A DNA stretch of 64,000 nucleotides from Micropterix aruncella. Its lineage: Eukaryota; Arthropoda; Insecta; Lepidoptera; Micropterigidae. A model generated the notes under the pieces. It made no database searches. It was not told the DNA's origin and saw nothing but the letters and a program-made list of their open reading frames with translations. The translations under genes were made by a program, and so were the position numbers. How positions within the stretch are numbered: the stretch's first letter is position 1; each line of letters begins with the position of its first letter. The stretch lies in assembly GCA_944548615.1 (NCBI GenBank), contig OX155971.1, positions 25,284,072 through 25,348,071 on the forward strand, in the 5' to 3' direction. Shown piece after piece: positions 9,086 through 21,475 of the stretch.

Positions 9086-9900
9086 TCGTCGTTTGTTTTT
9101 GCTCTGTCGTTTGTTTTTGCTCAAATATTTTCGTTTGTGCAACCATCGTAAAGTTGATAATTTACATTATTTTCAAATATGAAATCCTGTGTCGGTGTTT
9201 TTTATTACAGCTTCTTGAAGTCTAGTTATCTTCAATATTTACTCTTAAAAACTGCAACAATAATGAAGAAGCTCGTGATTAAATAACTGAGACTAGTCAA
9301 TCGCCCATAGCCACTGCTTCTGCATGACGTATAACCACAGATTTCACTGCAAACAGTCGCAAAGTCTCGGCTGGAGACTCTTAATCAACCACCGTACTTA
9401 CCATACTTTGATCCAATAGAGTTTGGTTTAAGTCTGAGTGAACGTTGGGTTCTAGGGACAAGACAGTCCGACGTATTTGAATTGAAATACGAATTTAATA
9501 ATAAGAAATTTATTTCTCAATATGTATTCCTATGTATAGTTGTTTGTGGCTATGTGACGGATGGAGAAGGAGCAAGTCAAAATGGGATGGAGCAAAAGAA
9601 GAGAAGAGATGAAAATTGCGAAATATTCTGGGGAAAGTAAACGATTTTGTAGGAGTTTGTTTGTCGGGAAATAAGTCCCGAGGGAGCCATCTCCGCCTTC
9701 CTGCCTTTGTCGCGGTCGGCCCTGAGTCACCTCCGCCGGACCTCACTTCGCTTACTTTCGCTCGAGTAAATTGAAAAAATGAACGCCGAGGTAATAAAAG
9801 GGAAACGTGTTAAGCGGAGTTTTCCACTCTAACATCCGAATCTATCGTCGAATCTATAGTCGATGCTCAAGCATCTACTCGTCCTTGAGTAATGCTCGAG
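9086..9900. other. Unassigned stretch
   Basis: A short direct repeat (TCGTTTGTTTTTGCTC twice at about 9089-9122) adjoins the SINE. The rest, including a GC-richer patch at 9660-9750, shows no supported gene or repeat. Confidence 0.4.
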
Positions 9901-9902
9901 TG

Positions 9903-10720
9903 CTTGTTTTATTTATTTATTTAGTTATTACCTAAAACGTATACAGCATATTTTTAAAAGAAAAAACCTTGAAGAATAACACTTCTACTACATTTTAAAT
10001 TTACTTCTTTTATATATCAATTTTCCCACATAAACCTTTAGTCCCAATAATCCTGGCGGTATGGTTGAAAGATATTGCCACGGCAATAGGCCCACCATGG
10101 CAATAGAAAACAAGCGTATTCAAATTTATCATTATTCATAGGGAAGGTAGACAATTTGAAAAGGTAGACAATAGAAGTATTGAAGATTTACATTACAAAG
10201 ATAGATATTAGTTATAATAATATATGTACAATACATACACATATAAATATAATTCCGGAAATGTAGGTATTGTATTGCGGATTCCAGATGATTGATGTGA
10301 GTTCCAAGTGACTTCTTATGGTATCGGTCGACCTGAAATGAGTAGATGATCTAAGGACAACTTCCAAAATTTTGTTAGCTTTCGAAATAGCATTTTCAAT
10401 GTGCCCCGCAAATAGCTATTTATTATCTAGATTGATCCCAAGATCTCTCACAGATATCACCTTTTTAATTACATTGTTATTCCATTGATTATTGATTTTT
10501 TATATTTGTTAATTCCTTTTTTGCTAAATATAATTGAATTACATTTCTTAATGTTAATGAACAGGTATTTTTTGCACAATAATTCACAAGGCGATTGATA
10601 TCCTCTTGTAAAAGTAAACAGTTGCTTAATGATTTGATTTCCCTATAAATATTCGTGTCGTCCGAGTATATTACCATTTTGGAATGACGCACACTGCTCG
10701 TTATATCATTTATGTATATT
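9903..10720 (-). pseudogene. Rearranged LINE fragments
   Basis: The (AAAT)n tail with TATGCTGTATACG near 9905-9950 resembles the 3' end of the LINE at 32180-33147. TATTGCGGATTCCAGAT at about 10273 encodes the 'IWNPQY' block found in the copies at 18280 and 32460. At 10489-10692 the minus strand reads VIYSDDTNIYREIKSLSNCL, a decayed reverse transcriptase catalytic box (Y-S-D-D in place of Y-A-D-D). The pieces are in order but much is deleted between them. Confidence 0.55.
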
Positions 10721-10745
10721 AATACATTAAAAGTTTAAAAAAAAC

Positions 10746-11247
10746 ACTAAAAACACGCTTTCATAAATGCACGTAAAAACCAAAAAAATATATACAGGCA
10801 CCTATGTCAATATTTACACTATTTACACTCAATATTTACAAGTCAATAAATAATAGGTTTGTTATAACCTTGAAAACTGATCGTGTTCAAAGTCCATTAC
10901 TTGACCTTTCTCACAAGTGCAAACACGACTATGATACGATATTCCATCACGGAATGCCAGTTCCTGTCATCTGGCTTCATCATCAGACCTTGAAACCTAA
11001 TCGTGGTCAAGTTTCATTACAAGACCTTTCTAACAAGTCCAAACACGGTGTTCCATCATGAAGTTCCAGGTCATATCTTCCGACTCCATCATCAGATCAG
11101 TTCGACAGAATCATATTATTGTATTGTCATCAGAACTACATAGAGCTGTTAATTTTCATGACGCTACGATCCTTGGAAGATGGTTAAATTAGTTACCTTA
11201 GATTCCATTACACAGTTAGTTACATACAGGTCGACCTAATAAAAGCG
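10746..11247. mobile_element. Lepidopteran MITE-like repeat, copy 1
   Basis: Left end AAAAACACGCTTT, right end AATAAAAGCGTGTT, giving imperfect inverted ends of about 12 bases. The interior holds GATATTCCATCACGGAATG, CATCATCAGACCTTGAAACC, GACGCTACGATCCTTGGAAG and a TACAGGTCGACCTAATAAAA stretch. The same interior occurs at 11432-11766 and 28999-29396. I recognise it as a very common lepidopteran repeat. It has no coding capacity. Confidence 0.6.
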
Positions 11248-11431
11248 TGTTAAAAAAGGAGTGTAATGTGGTCAGGGTTCATATAGATGAACCGTTTCCG
11301 TTTCTTTATTCACGCTTTCCGTCACGCTTTCCGTTTCTTTATTCCACCGTGACTTTTTAACGCTTAAATCGATTTAGAGGTGTGGTTTTGTTAGAATCCT
11401 TATCATCATCTTGAGGTTTATAGGGTACCGT

Positions 11432-11766
11432 ACGGTACGATATTCCATCACGGAATGCCAGTTCCTGTCATCTGGCTTCATCATCAGACCTTGAAACCTA
11501 ATCGTGGTCAAGTTTCATTACAAGACCTTTCTAACAAGTCCAAACACGGCTATGACACGACGTTCCATCATGAAGTTCCAGGTCATATCTTCCGACTCCA
11601 TCATCAGATCAGTTCGACAGTACCATATTATTGTATTGTAATCAGAACTACATACAGCTGCCAATTTTCATGACGCTACGGTCCTTGGAAGATGGTTAAA
11701 TTAGTTACCCTAGATTCCATTACATAGTTAGTTACATACAGGCCGACCTAATAAAAGCGTGTTAAA
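11432..11766. mobile_element. Lepidopteran MITE-like repeat, copy 2 (left end missing)
   Basis: Starts at the GATATTCCATCACGGAATG block and runs to AATAAAAGCGTGTT at the right end. It is nearly identical to copy 1 over the shared part, so the two may be a recent duplication. Confidence 0.6.
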
Positions 11767-12005
11767 AATTAAAGTGGACCTAAGTGAGATCCTTGAGGTA
11801 CTCCCTAAGATATATTGGAGAACACCGACCGATAACCTTGAATAACCACCGCTTGAGTCGCTTGAACCTATATAAAGCTGCTTTGGAGAACATACGGCCT
11901 GTTCGGCGAACGTGTAAAGGCAGCGAGTAAAACGGGCAAGCATGTATCCTCACTACAAAACTACTATATATGGCCGTATTCGCATTCTCCTTTGCTTGCT
12001 TGCTT

Positions 12006-12733
12006 TAGGTAGCGAACGGTTTTGTAGAGCTTGGGCCACAAGATCCATTTTGTTCTGGGACCGGCTCAACTCACGATTCAGCTCCTATTCAGAAGCCTCC
12101 TCGTGCGGAAGGCTACCCCGGGTAAGACTCTCCCGTCTCAGGCCTCACGGGTGTTTGACCGGTTTTTCTTGGCGGGATTGCATCCCGGCGCTACTGGACG
12201 GTTTGCGCACCGTTCGGCGACGCCAATCGGTTGTGCACTCTGACTAATTACTGAAGGAGTCTGGAGACTATGGAAATATACTGACTTCTAAGCAGTGGGA
12301 GAGGATGTTGACCTGCTGTCATGCCACTCTTGAAATGACCTTGGGTTACTCGATCCCGTGTGACAATACAGGCAAAGAACGCCCAGGTCCGAGATAAATT
12401 AAAATTGAATTACCGCTGTAATTACAACAGGTAGAGGCCGCGAAAATGACTTCGGACCAGTAACCACTCGGGTGAATTGAGGTATCCTGAAGGTTAACTC
12501 CAGACGTAGATATACTACCAAACTGGTAGTTAGAGGCGAGGCTGCCCGTTGTTTACCTTTCCCGATGTCTCGCCGTGAGGCGTTGGCCTCTAACGGGCTT
12601 TTTGGCGAAGCTAGACAATACATTGTTTTGTCTCTAAATCTTCTACGCTCATCCCACGGCTGAAAGAATGATCACTTATCGTTATACCAGCCTGGGTTGA
12701 CAGGTTCGCCTGCTGTAATCGACACCGCCCTAC
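12006..12733 (+). mobile_element. Long SINE, subtype B, full length with TSD
   Basis: 728 bp flanked by the perfect 13-base duplication TGCTTGCTTGCTT at 11993-12005 and 12734-12746. It begins TAGGTAGCGAACGG, has CTTGGGCCACAAG, and carries ACGATTCAGCTCC where subtype A has its B box. It ends GTAATCGACACCGCCCTAC. The GCTTGCTT repeat could have arisen by slippage, but the element ends agree with the independent copy at 51313. Confidence 0.65.
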
Positions 12734-12746
12734 TGCTTGCTTGCTT

Positions 12747-13210
12747 GTGCGGTTCCTATTGGTTCCGTGCAGCTTGGGCCTGATGGCTGCTGTCTGTGTT
12801 TTCCTAGGTCGCATCAACCCACGGTTCAGATCCCATCCGGTAACCTCCTCGAATAGAGACTCAACCTGGAAGGGGTGCTGTAAACTCTTCCTGCGGCTGT
12901 TGCCTACAGCCGTAAACAGGTAGTGTCCGATCCGGGAGAACTCCTCGGGCGTAACTGGGCAGTTTGCGCAACGTACGGTATCAGACAATCTCTTGCGCGA
13001 TCAGACAAATAATAGGGGGAGTCTGGAACCGTGCGTTTTCTAAGAAGCGGGAGTAGATGCTGACCTGGCGTCGTCTATGCTAAGAAACGATTCGTTGTGA
13101 GCTTGACGGGAAAGGGTGTTTCAGCCCGAATTAGAAATTAAATTACTGCTAACGTCAAGGTATAGGCCGCGCAAGTGACCTCGAAACTGTGACCAGGCTG
13201 GAGGATGGAA
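12747..13210 (+). mobile_element. Long SINE, subtype C, 3' part missing
   Basis: Starts GTGCGGTTCCTATTGG then GTGCAGCTTGGGCC. The B-box-like GGTTCAGATCC lies at 12823-12833. It follows the family layout (GGACAG-like, TGCGCAACGTACGG, GGGGGAGTCTGG) and stops at GTGACCAGGC near 13205. The subtype B copy appears to have inserted at its 5' edge. Confidence 0.55.
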
Positions 13211-13800
13211 AAATTCGTCAAATACATTAAGCTGTTGTTGTTTTAGATAGAGCTCGTGTTACTTGACATTTCTGTCGCTTTCAACTAGCGATATATTGGT
13301 GACCGGGAATACCGACTGGCCGGAGTTACCCTCGCCTCCCCTAAACCCGTTTTAGTATTGTTATTAACACTGTCTCGTCATATAAAACCACTAGACGTTT
13401 AAATTACGAGTGGTGCAGTGTTTCTCCCGTCGTGTTTATCATCAGCGAAGCGCCCCCTCGTTGAAACGCTATCTCCTCCTCCTCTCTCTCACACTTTCTC
13501 TCTCTGTCTCTCTTCTGTCAACCCTTCAACTAACAAGGCCTGGACTCAAATTAATAAGGAAACAAAATATTGCGAAAATAACACGCTGTAAAATATTCAC
13601 ACCGGGTCAAACCCCTTCGTTCTCCTGCAGGTCTCTCTCCCCGTGCGCTCAGCAGATTAATGAAAATAATTAATAAAGAAAACTTGGAAATTGGTTTTGT
13701 TGCCTTTCGGTGTAAAATATTCCCAATGATAATAATCGTTTACGGCAATGTCTAAGGCATCGCAAGTTAGGAACATTTAATAGGCGGCAATCTTGAAAAT
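13211..13800. other. Possible LTR-retroelement leader remnant and unassigned DNA
   Basis: TATATTGGTGACCGGGAATA at about 13290 resembles the junction after a 5' LTR in insect Ty3-like elements. No second LTR or gag/pol frame supports it. A pyrimidine-rich run (CTCCTCCTCTCTCTC...) follows at 13470-13515. Confidence 0.25.
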
Positions 13801-13819
13801 GTCCCAATTGTCGACCACA

Positions 13820-14060
13820 CGGAGGAGTAATTTACCAAAGTTGAACGGGAAACATACAGCGTATACAATATACATACTTATACATAAAGATTTAAAATAA
13901 ACATTACGCCGATAATGGTTTTCTGGGAAAGTAACATTTTAAAGAGATATTATCGTATTTAAATTAAAATTCTAAGTTCATATTAAATATAAAATTATTA
14001 TAGAAAGCCATTGAGAAAGGGAGGGAATTAGAAGTGATTAGGAAGAAAGAGTTGAACGAT
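13820..14060 (-). repeat. LINE 3' UTR fragment
   Basis: GGGAAACATACAGCG, ACATTACGCCGATAAT and GGGAATTAGAAGTGATTAGG are shared with 28310-28565 and in part with 17460-17640. This is the 3' UTR of the LINE family at 17447 and 32180, without any coding part. Confidence 0.6.
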
Positions 14061-14300
14061 GTTCTTACTTATAGGTACTTATATGTATATACAGGATGTT
14101 TTTACAGGACGGCCATTTTTTTTAGTTGGTGAATCAGTACAATGAGGTGAGCAACTTTTGATATTTTTTTTGGAAAAAAAGACAAAAAAAATCCTCGTTT
14201 TGAAAAAAAAAACTAGAAAAAAGAGTTTTATTATTATTTTTAATATTAAAATGTGTCGTAACAGCTTAAGTATGTCTTTATAAATACCGGTGCAAGTATA

Positions 14301-14965
<665 letters not shown>

Positions 14966-15280
14966 GACTAACGATCACTATTCATCCATATATCTCATAA
15001 ATAGGGCTTATCCTTATGCAACACAAAATGCCTTCAATTGAGACGAATTAAGCGAAAAAATAAAAAATTAAACTATTGATCACTTCGGCAAAGCCGTTTT
15101 CTAAATGAAAGTGACATTACGAAATAATACAAATTTCGAATGCTACCAACATTTAAAATATGATACAATTGGCTGAGTTTGTTATCAACGAGCCATTAAA
15201 TCGAAATAAAAATAAAAAACCTCCATATGCTCAATGAAATGAAAGAAGAAACTTCAATCTTAATTTCAATTTAAAAGTTT
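14966..15280. other. Unassigned AT-rich stretch
   Basis: No gene or repeat relation seen. Confidence 0.4.
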
Positions 15281-15284
15281 TGGG

Positions 15285-16240
15285 GTTGCTCTTGAAACAA
15301 CCATCGGCTACCCGATTCCGGGTGAACAGCCGGGCAAAGGATGCCGTGGGCCGCGATAGATTCGGTTTAAACCGTTTCACCGCTTCGTAAGGGACAGAAC
15401 CGCGTAAGCGACCTTGAACTCGTAACCAGTCGCAATTGAAAGTAAGGGCGTGAGTGTAAGCCCGCTGGGTAACATACCTGGTTATCTCGTCGATAAGGCG
15501 TTGGCCTCTTACTGGCATGTGGCGGAACTTGACGGTGGACTGTTTTGTCCAAGTCTTCTGCGTTCAATCCACGGAAGATAGAACGACCAATCTTTAAAAC
15601 TTCCTGACGTGACGGGTTCGCCCGTTGTGGTTGACAACTCTATTTGCTCAACTCTATTGATACTCAAGCCACTATTGAAATGACCTTGGGCGACTCGATC
15701 CCGTGTGGCACTACGGGTAAAAACGCCCAGGTCCGCGATAAATTCTAATTGAATTACCGCTGTAATACAACGGGTAGAGGTCGCGTAAACGACTTCGGAC
15801 CCGTAACCAGTCGAGAGGACGGCGGTATCATGAAGGTTAATTCCAGACGGAGATATTTTACCAAAACTGGAAGTTAGGGGGCGAGGCTGCTCGCTGTGTA
15901 CCTTTCCCGGTGCCTCGCCGTAAGGCTTCGGTCTCTAACGGGCTACTGGCGAGCTAGACAGTAGTGTGTTTGTCTCTAAGTCTTCTACGCTCATCCCACG
16001 GCTGAAAGAATGATAACATATTGTTATACCAGCCTGGGGTGACGGGTTCGCCCGTTGTAGTGGACACCGCTCTACTGCTCAACTCTATTGCTTCCTAATG
16101 GTAGCGTGCAACTTGGGTGGTGTTTGGCAAACTCTGTCATCTGCTCTGCCCAACTCGTGGTTCTACTCCTATCTGGTACCCTCATCGAACAAGAGCACAG
16201 CGTATTGGCTGCGAGGGCGACCCCCTCCCTAATCACCGGT
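15285..16240 (+). mobile_element. Three long-SINE pieces in a row (A, B, C subtypes)
   Basis: 15285-15648 is the 3' part of subtype A, starting within GCTCTTGAAAC and ending GTTGACAACTC. 15655-16075 is the 3' part of subtype B, ending GTAGTGGACACCGCTCTACTG. 16086-16240 is the 5' part of a C-like unit (TAATGGTAGCGTGCAACTTGGG). All three share one orientation. The two junctions share the linker GCTCAACTCTATTG (about 15648 and 16078), which suggests a chained or tandem source rather than three chance insertions. Confidence 0.6.
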
Positions 16241-16244
16241 TACG

Positions 16245-17440
16245 GTATAAATAGTATTAATAATATAATAATAATAATAAACATTTAAAAAATAAATGAA
16301 GATATAATCGAAATAATAAACTCCTTTTTTTGAAGTCGGTTAAAAAAATAGTTCCTCGCGAAAAACACCCTGTTTCACTTCACTTGATATCCACAATTCG
16401 TCGATCCTCAATATAACCAAATATGATTTGTAATAAAATATCGATATAGGGTCACGGCTGCTTAGTTGGAGGGGTTCGGTAGGAAATACTGTATTAGTCA
16501 AACAAGAGGCCCGGCTCGGGCGTTCCCCAAGGGGGTATCCTTGGGCAAACAGCCTTCGCTCACCTTAAGTAAACCCTCGCAGCGATGCGCTACTGAGCCT
16601 TAAGATCCCGCGAGATTTACCTCACCTCATACAAGAACAAATTCCTCTCCGAATTGAATAGAATGGCCCACTTGGTGAAGTCGAATGAGTGGTTTTGGCA
16701 GTTTTGGGAATATACTCGAGCGACTGCGTTACCTCTATAGTATTAGATTACAAAGTATGTCGTTCTTTATACTTCATTGACAAACAATAACGTAAATGAA
16801 TTACTCGAGATACAGTAGTCCACGGTAATTTGCCAGAATTTGCCAGATTGCCAGATTACTGGAAATAACAAATAATAACGCATTTAATTTGCAATATCGC
16901 CGCGCTCGACAAAAAGGACTATAACTATGGAACTACTATATCAATCATAAAAAGAATAATTATTCAATGATCGCATTGAAATTTCTTATATAGAATATTG
17001 AAATCTCATTATGTAAATCAATAAGATAATTATGAATAAATATGAGAAATTCGAAAAAGTGAAAAAACTCGGCTTTTCTACTTGTACTTGTTTTACAGAA
17101 AAATACGCAACCGTATTAAGAAAATGCAAAATATTGTCGTGATCTTTATTAGATTCCCTATCAAAAGTAATATTTCGTTTTGCTTATTTACATACAAAAA
17201 TATTTAGATATTAGCTTAAAAACACATAAAAATTTTGATGATTTTTCGAAAAAAAAATGATGATGTTTGTCAATGGGATTTTACCAGAAATATCCTCGAA
17301 ATGACGCGCAAAATTATTCTAGCGGCCGTCTATGTATTATGGTAACAATTAGATATTTGGTATGGATTTTAGGATGCGTTCAAATTAGAAAATGATATTA
17401 CTGTGCGCTCCGGGAGCAAGCCGCCAATATTGCTCGTTAT
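16245..17440. other. Intergenic DNA, mostly unassigned
   Basis: TTTTTTTGAAGTCGGTT near 16326 is a short motif I associate with lepidopteran repeats. 16500-16620 is GC-rich (GGCCCGGCTCGGGCG) without a recognisable gene. Nothing else is supported. Confidence 0.4.
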
Positions 17441-17446
17441 GTAGTC

Positions 17447-18360
17447 AATTTATTTATTTAACAGGGAAAACATACAGCGCTACAAAAAAATATTACAATT
17501 ACATTAAATACAATATTTCTGGCCGATGACATGCTTTCAACAATAGTTTTAGTTAGTTAAGTCTCCAATACGCACAGTGCATTCTGTGGGGGTTGGGAGG
17601 GGAAAAAGAAAGGAAAAGGAAGGAATGGGTGTTAATAGATTTTAAGTAATAATGTGCAGTACAAAAAATAAACAAATTAAAAATTTGAAAAGTTAAGAAA
17701 ATTAAGAAAAAATTACTCCATCATATAAACCATCATATACAGTTATCATATACAGTTAAAGAACAGTATCATATACAGTTAAAGAACAACGAACGAAAAA
17801 CCAAGTAGTCCCTAAGACAATAGTATCCCATGAGAAATGTCTATGTCGCATTTTCGATTAATTTTAAGTATATGCTTTGCTTAAATTTATTCTCTGTCAT
17901 GTTAAATAGGTCGATTCTGGAAATAGTCGATTCTGGAAATGATTATCGTAAGTTGACATTAAGCGGTACATGATGGAATTCTAGGCATACCTAGTACGGA
18001 CGCGCGGGACTTCGAAGGTACGGGGAAAGCGAGCCACGCGTGGTGGAACGTGAAAAGATAGATTATGTATGAAATACGGGTTGTCCACGTTGTTATGGAT
18101 AACTTTGTGTAATAATACCATGTCTGCCGTGGTACGGCGGTTCTCCAATGATGTAATATTGAAGTTATTCATCCTCTCCTCGTACGTGTTCAGTCCCAAG
18201 CATTGACGGTAGTTTAATTGTCTCATAAATCGTTTTTGGACGCTTTCTATTCTCTCCTTACATACATGATATTGCGGATTCCAGATCGGAGATGCAAACT
18301 CTAATACGCTTCGGATGTATGCAAAATAAAGGGTTTTGGTGTTCTGATGTGCAACCAAAT
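17447..18360 (-). pseudogene. LINE ORF2 tail plus 3' UTR (Jockey/CR1-like)
   Basis: From 18358 to about 17981 the minus strand encodes NTKTLYFAYIRSVLEFASPI, WNPQYHVCKERIESVQKRFM, RRTTADMVLLHKVIHNNVDN and PRVARFPRTFEVPRV. The same protein block is encoded on the plus strand at 32276-32881, so they are one family. The 3' UTR runs to an (AAAT)n tail at about 17450. The copy is truncated upstream and lacks the catalytic core. Confidence 0.75.
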
Positions 18361-18900
18361 TTGGTCGTTACGTAGCCTAAGCTCAAAACTTAACGTTTTC
18401 TGACATAAAGTGATTATGAAATCACCTAATTCTTACTTATGTCAATATATGTGATAAAAGTCAACTGATATAGGAGGTTTTTGGTGGCATTATATCAACT
18501 ATCCGATTATCAATCCGCTTAAATCAAATCAGATAGGAGGTTTGTGAACATCACAATATGGTGAATGTGATATAGAAGGTTTTATTTAAAGTCGAATAAC
18601 ATATATTATAATTTTTTGTGACAAAGGGATTATAGCAAATTTTTGTTGTTTTTTTTGTATATGGCCTTATCGTTTGCCTCTTGTAGATTCTGGCCTTCAT
18701 CCTGCAGCGTTCCACAGCTGAATATGATATTGGGTTCTATGTAGCCCCAGCGAAGTAATCTGGTCGCAATTGGAAGTAATTTTATAGGTGTGTAATAAAA
18801 AAGTCAACGAAAATAATAAAATTAATAATAATTATAATATATGTATTATTTTATTATTTATTTTATTATTATTATTATTATATATGTATTATTTTATTAT
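18361..18900. other. Unassigned DNA with a LINE-like scrap
   Basis: 18725-18760 (ATGATATTGGGTTCTATGTAG) matches 34408-34430 next to the RNase H fragment, so a LINE remnant is likely here. The rest is AT-rich with a TATTATTTTATTATTTAT simple repeat at 18840-18910. Confidence 0.45.
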
Positions 18901-18904
18901 TTAT

Positions 18905-19480
18905 TTATTATTTATTCCGTAGCCGGCGATTGGGGAGGGGATCTCCCTGGCAACCAATACGCTGCTGTCGGTGCCGCTGGATCTCGTACTCCATTCACGA
19001 TTCGCTTCCATTCTTGACGATTTTTTGCCACGTCTCGAGATCCCTAGCCGATAATCGTTGATTCTTAAGGTCGCCTTTGATGTTTTTTAGCCAGGTTTTC
19101 TTCGGTGCCGATCGCTGAATTCTCCATTCTGTCGGACGGTCTCGCCAAAGAAGTTTACGTGGCAAGCGATTATCGTTCATTCGGCAAACATGGCCGAACC
19201 ATCGTTGTCGACGTTTTTATACTTCTTCTTTGATCGTTGTTAGTAGATCGCATCTTTCTCTAATGGTCCGTTTCAAATTCGGCCGCGGAGTGAGATACCG
19301 AAAATTTGCCTTAAGCATCGCATTTGGAAACTTTTTGAGGTCCGATTGAGGTCCACGTTTCCGATCCATAAAGAAGAATATGTGTATGGTGCTGTCGATA
19401 ACAGAGCAATCAGTTGTAGTGAAGTCAAAGGCGGTCCTAGCCTTACATTTTTTATTTTTTTATTCTTATTTAATAACCAT
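18905..19480 (-). pseudogene. Second LINE family, C-terminal reverse transcriptase tail
   Basis: The minus strand carries LNRTSKSFQMRCLRQIFGIS (about 19300), then NDNRLPRKLLWRDRPTEWRI and KNRQEWKRIV..VRDPAA in shifted frames, ending in AATAAA-type repeats near 18905. The 'R.P..LL...RP......P..TW...I..DL......D...W...V.DR..W...V' layout is typical of non-LTR ORF2 ends. Several frameshifts are present. Confidence 0.6.
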
Positions 19481-19519
19481 TTTTTAAAATACAGCTTTGT
19501 ATAAAATCCAGCCAAGCCT

Positions 19520-20556
19520 AAGGCTTACCTGCTGGAGATTATGATAGGGTGACTTTCAGTGCAACTTTAGTGGCCATTTTGACCATTTAATAATATATCT
19601 GCTGCATTATCTGCTATATTGATAAGGATTAGTCGGCACAGAAAGCCACCCCCTTGATAATATTTACATAAAAAAATTACGTACTTAATGCTAATAAAAT
19701 AAAAACATGAATATTATTCGTATCATTCACACTTGTGTTTCACTTTCACTTATTTTAAAGCTGACTATTTTTAATTCTTTTTTTTGTTTTTTTGTACATT
19801 TTTTTAATTTTTTTAAATTTAAAGGAATTTTGTTGAATAAATGAGGGATTAGCCAATTCAATCTTCTTTTGCCATAAAGGTTACGAAAAGGAGGGACGAG
19901 TAGCCGTTCATTTTGTATCTGTCTAGTGCTGTGTTTATGTTGGACATAATTTCGGAACTCGTCAGTCTCGAAATATTGAACTGTCAGTCTATAAATAAAT
20001 AATGCATTAGCTGGTAATATGTCACAATACTTGAAAAGTCCTGGGGGGGGGGTCAGAGTTATGGGCTTAAGGTTGGGGGGGGGGGGGGGGTCGCCGTTAT
20101 GGGCGATGAGTTACCCTTTATCATACAATAATTTATTTATGGAAACAAGTGTATTTACATAAGGAGCTTATTATAAGCCATATATTTAAGATTTGGGGGG
20201 GTCATGAACCCCTTGACCCCCCCCCCCCCCGGGACCGCCCTTGAGTGAAGTCATTGTTTCTATTGCATAATTCTATCGGAGATACAAATATTGGCTGAAC
20301 AAATATCCCTACCGACTAATTTTGCAGGAACATTGGAACAGATCGGCATTTCATTAACCGTCATGCTGTGTAACGATTCGTGAAAATTGCCTGTAATTTC
20401 GCTCGAAAGGAATTTTCGTTAAAGTTTCATCCGATAAAATTACTGGACCGATCTGAAAATCAAACAGGGACGGTCAGTTAGCGGCGAAATATCGAACGGC
20501 CTTTGGAATGTTTATACAAAATAACGGAATCTGGCTAATTAATCCACAATTAAAAC
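19520..20556. other. Unassigned DNA with G/C homopolymer tracts
   Basis: Poly-G runs at about 20042-20051 and 20076-20090, and a poly-C run at about 20218-20230, lie in a local inverted arrangement. No gene was recognised. Confidence 0.5.
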
Positions 20557-20569
20557 TGGTCTAGTTCGC

Positions 20570-21233
20570 GGGCTAATGGGCCCATGATGAGGTGGCCACA
20601 ATGACCCATGTGTTCAGGGTCGGTCACACTCACGGGTCAACACCCATCCGATGGCCTCCACGCATGGGGTGCGAGCCTGGGTAGGACATTGGGTCAACCA
20701 GTCTCCCCTGGGAATCAATCCTCTGGCGCTCCTCGTCGGTCTGCGCACCGAGCGGCGCAAGCCAATCGATTGTGCTCTCCGACTAACAATCGGGGGAGTC
20801 TGGGAACTGTACTGTTTCCTATAGAGCGGGGGTAGTTGTCTACCTTACGGCGACTGCTCTTGAAATGACCATTGGCCATCCGATCCCGGTTCAGAGTCGG
20901 GCAAAGGACGCCTTGGTCCGCGACAGATTCGGTGCACTCCGTTTCACCGCTTCGTAAGGGAGAGGACCGCGCAAGCGACCTCGAACTCGGAACCAATCGA
21001 GAGACCGGAGGAATCTGGTCACAATTGGAAGTGAGGGCGCGAGTATCTCGAGCCCGCCGGGTTTATTCCTGGCTCACTCGCGGTAAGGCGTTGGACTCTC
21101 ACGGGTTGTGACGTAGCTGGACGTAGGATTGTACTGTCCAAAGTCTTTTACGTTCACTGCAGGGCGACAGAACGACTAATCGTTAAAACGTCCTGTGGTG
21201 ACGGGCTCGCCCGTTGTAGTCGACACCGCAAGA
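20570..21233 (+). mobile_element. Long SINE, subtype A, full length with perfect 13-bp TSD
   Basis: TGGTCTAGTTCGC lies at 20557-20569 and again at 21234-21246. The 664-bp element begins GGGCTAATGGGCCC and ends GTCGACACCGCAAGA. The B-box-like GGGTCAACACC is at about 20634-20644. The A box is eroded here (ATGATGAGGTGG). This is the cleanest example of the family borders in the window. Confidence 0.8.
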
Positions 21234-21246
21234 TGGTCTAGTTCGC

Positions 21247-21475
21247 CTGCGGCAGAAAATATAATAGGCCAAGGGATTAGTAACTGATATGGGTTAACTC
21301 GATTTCTGGTTAAATAAAGGGTTTCATGGTCGTACGTCCCCTTTTGTAATAGTCCCCTGTCGGGTGTCATGTTGTAAGTCCCCTTTGCGGTTAAGATAGT
21401 GAGTAAAAAACCGAGCTGCCTCCAAATAGAAGTGAGAAGGAGAAAAGATAGGAATATAGTCATCACTTTGGAGTT
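21247..21475. other. Unassigned spacer between SINE copies
   Basis: Target DNA of the neighbouring SINE insertions. A short SINE 3'-end scrap (ATCTACTAAGGGCGAACCCG) lies at its right edge. Confidence 0.4.

Noticed and set aside
13470..13520. Splice-type polypyrimidine tract of a host gene
   Set aside because: No adjacent coding frame or consistent acceptor/donor pair.
20040..20235. G-quadruplex regulatory element
   Set aside because: The homopolymer G/C tracts look like simple repeats and may include sequencing error; no gene lies nearby.
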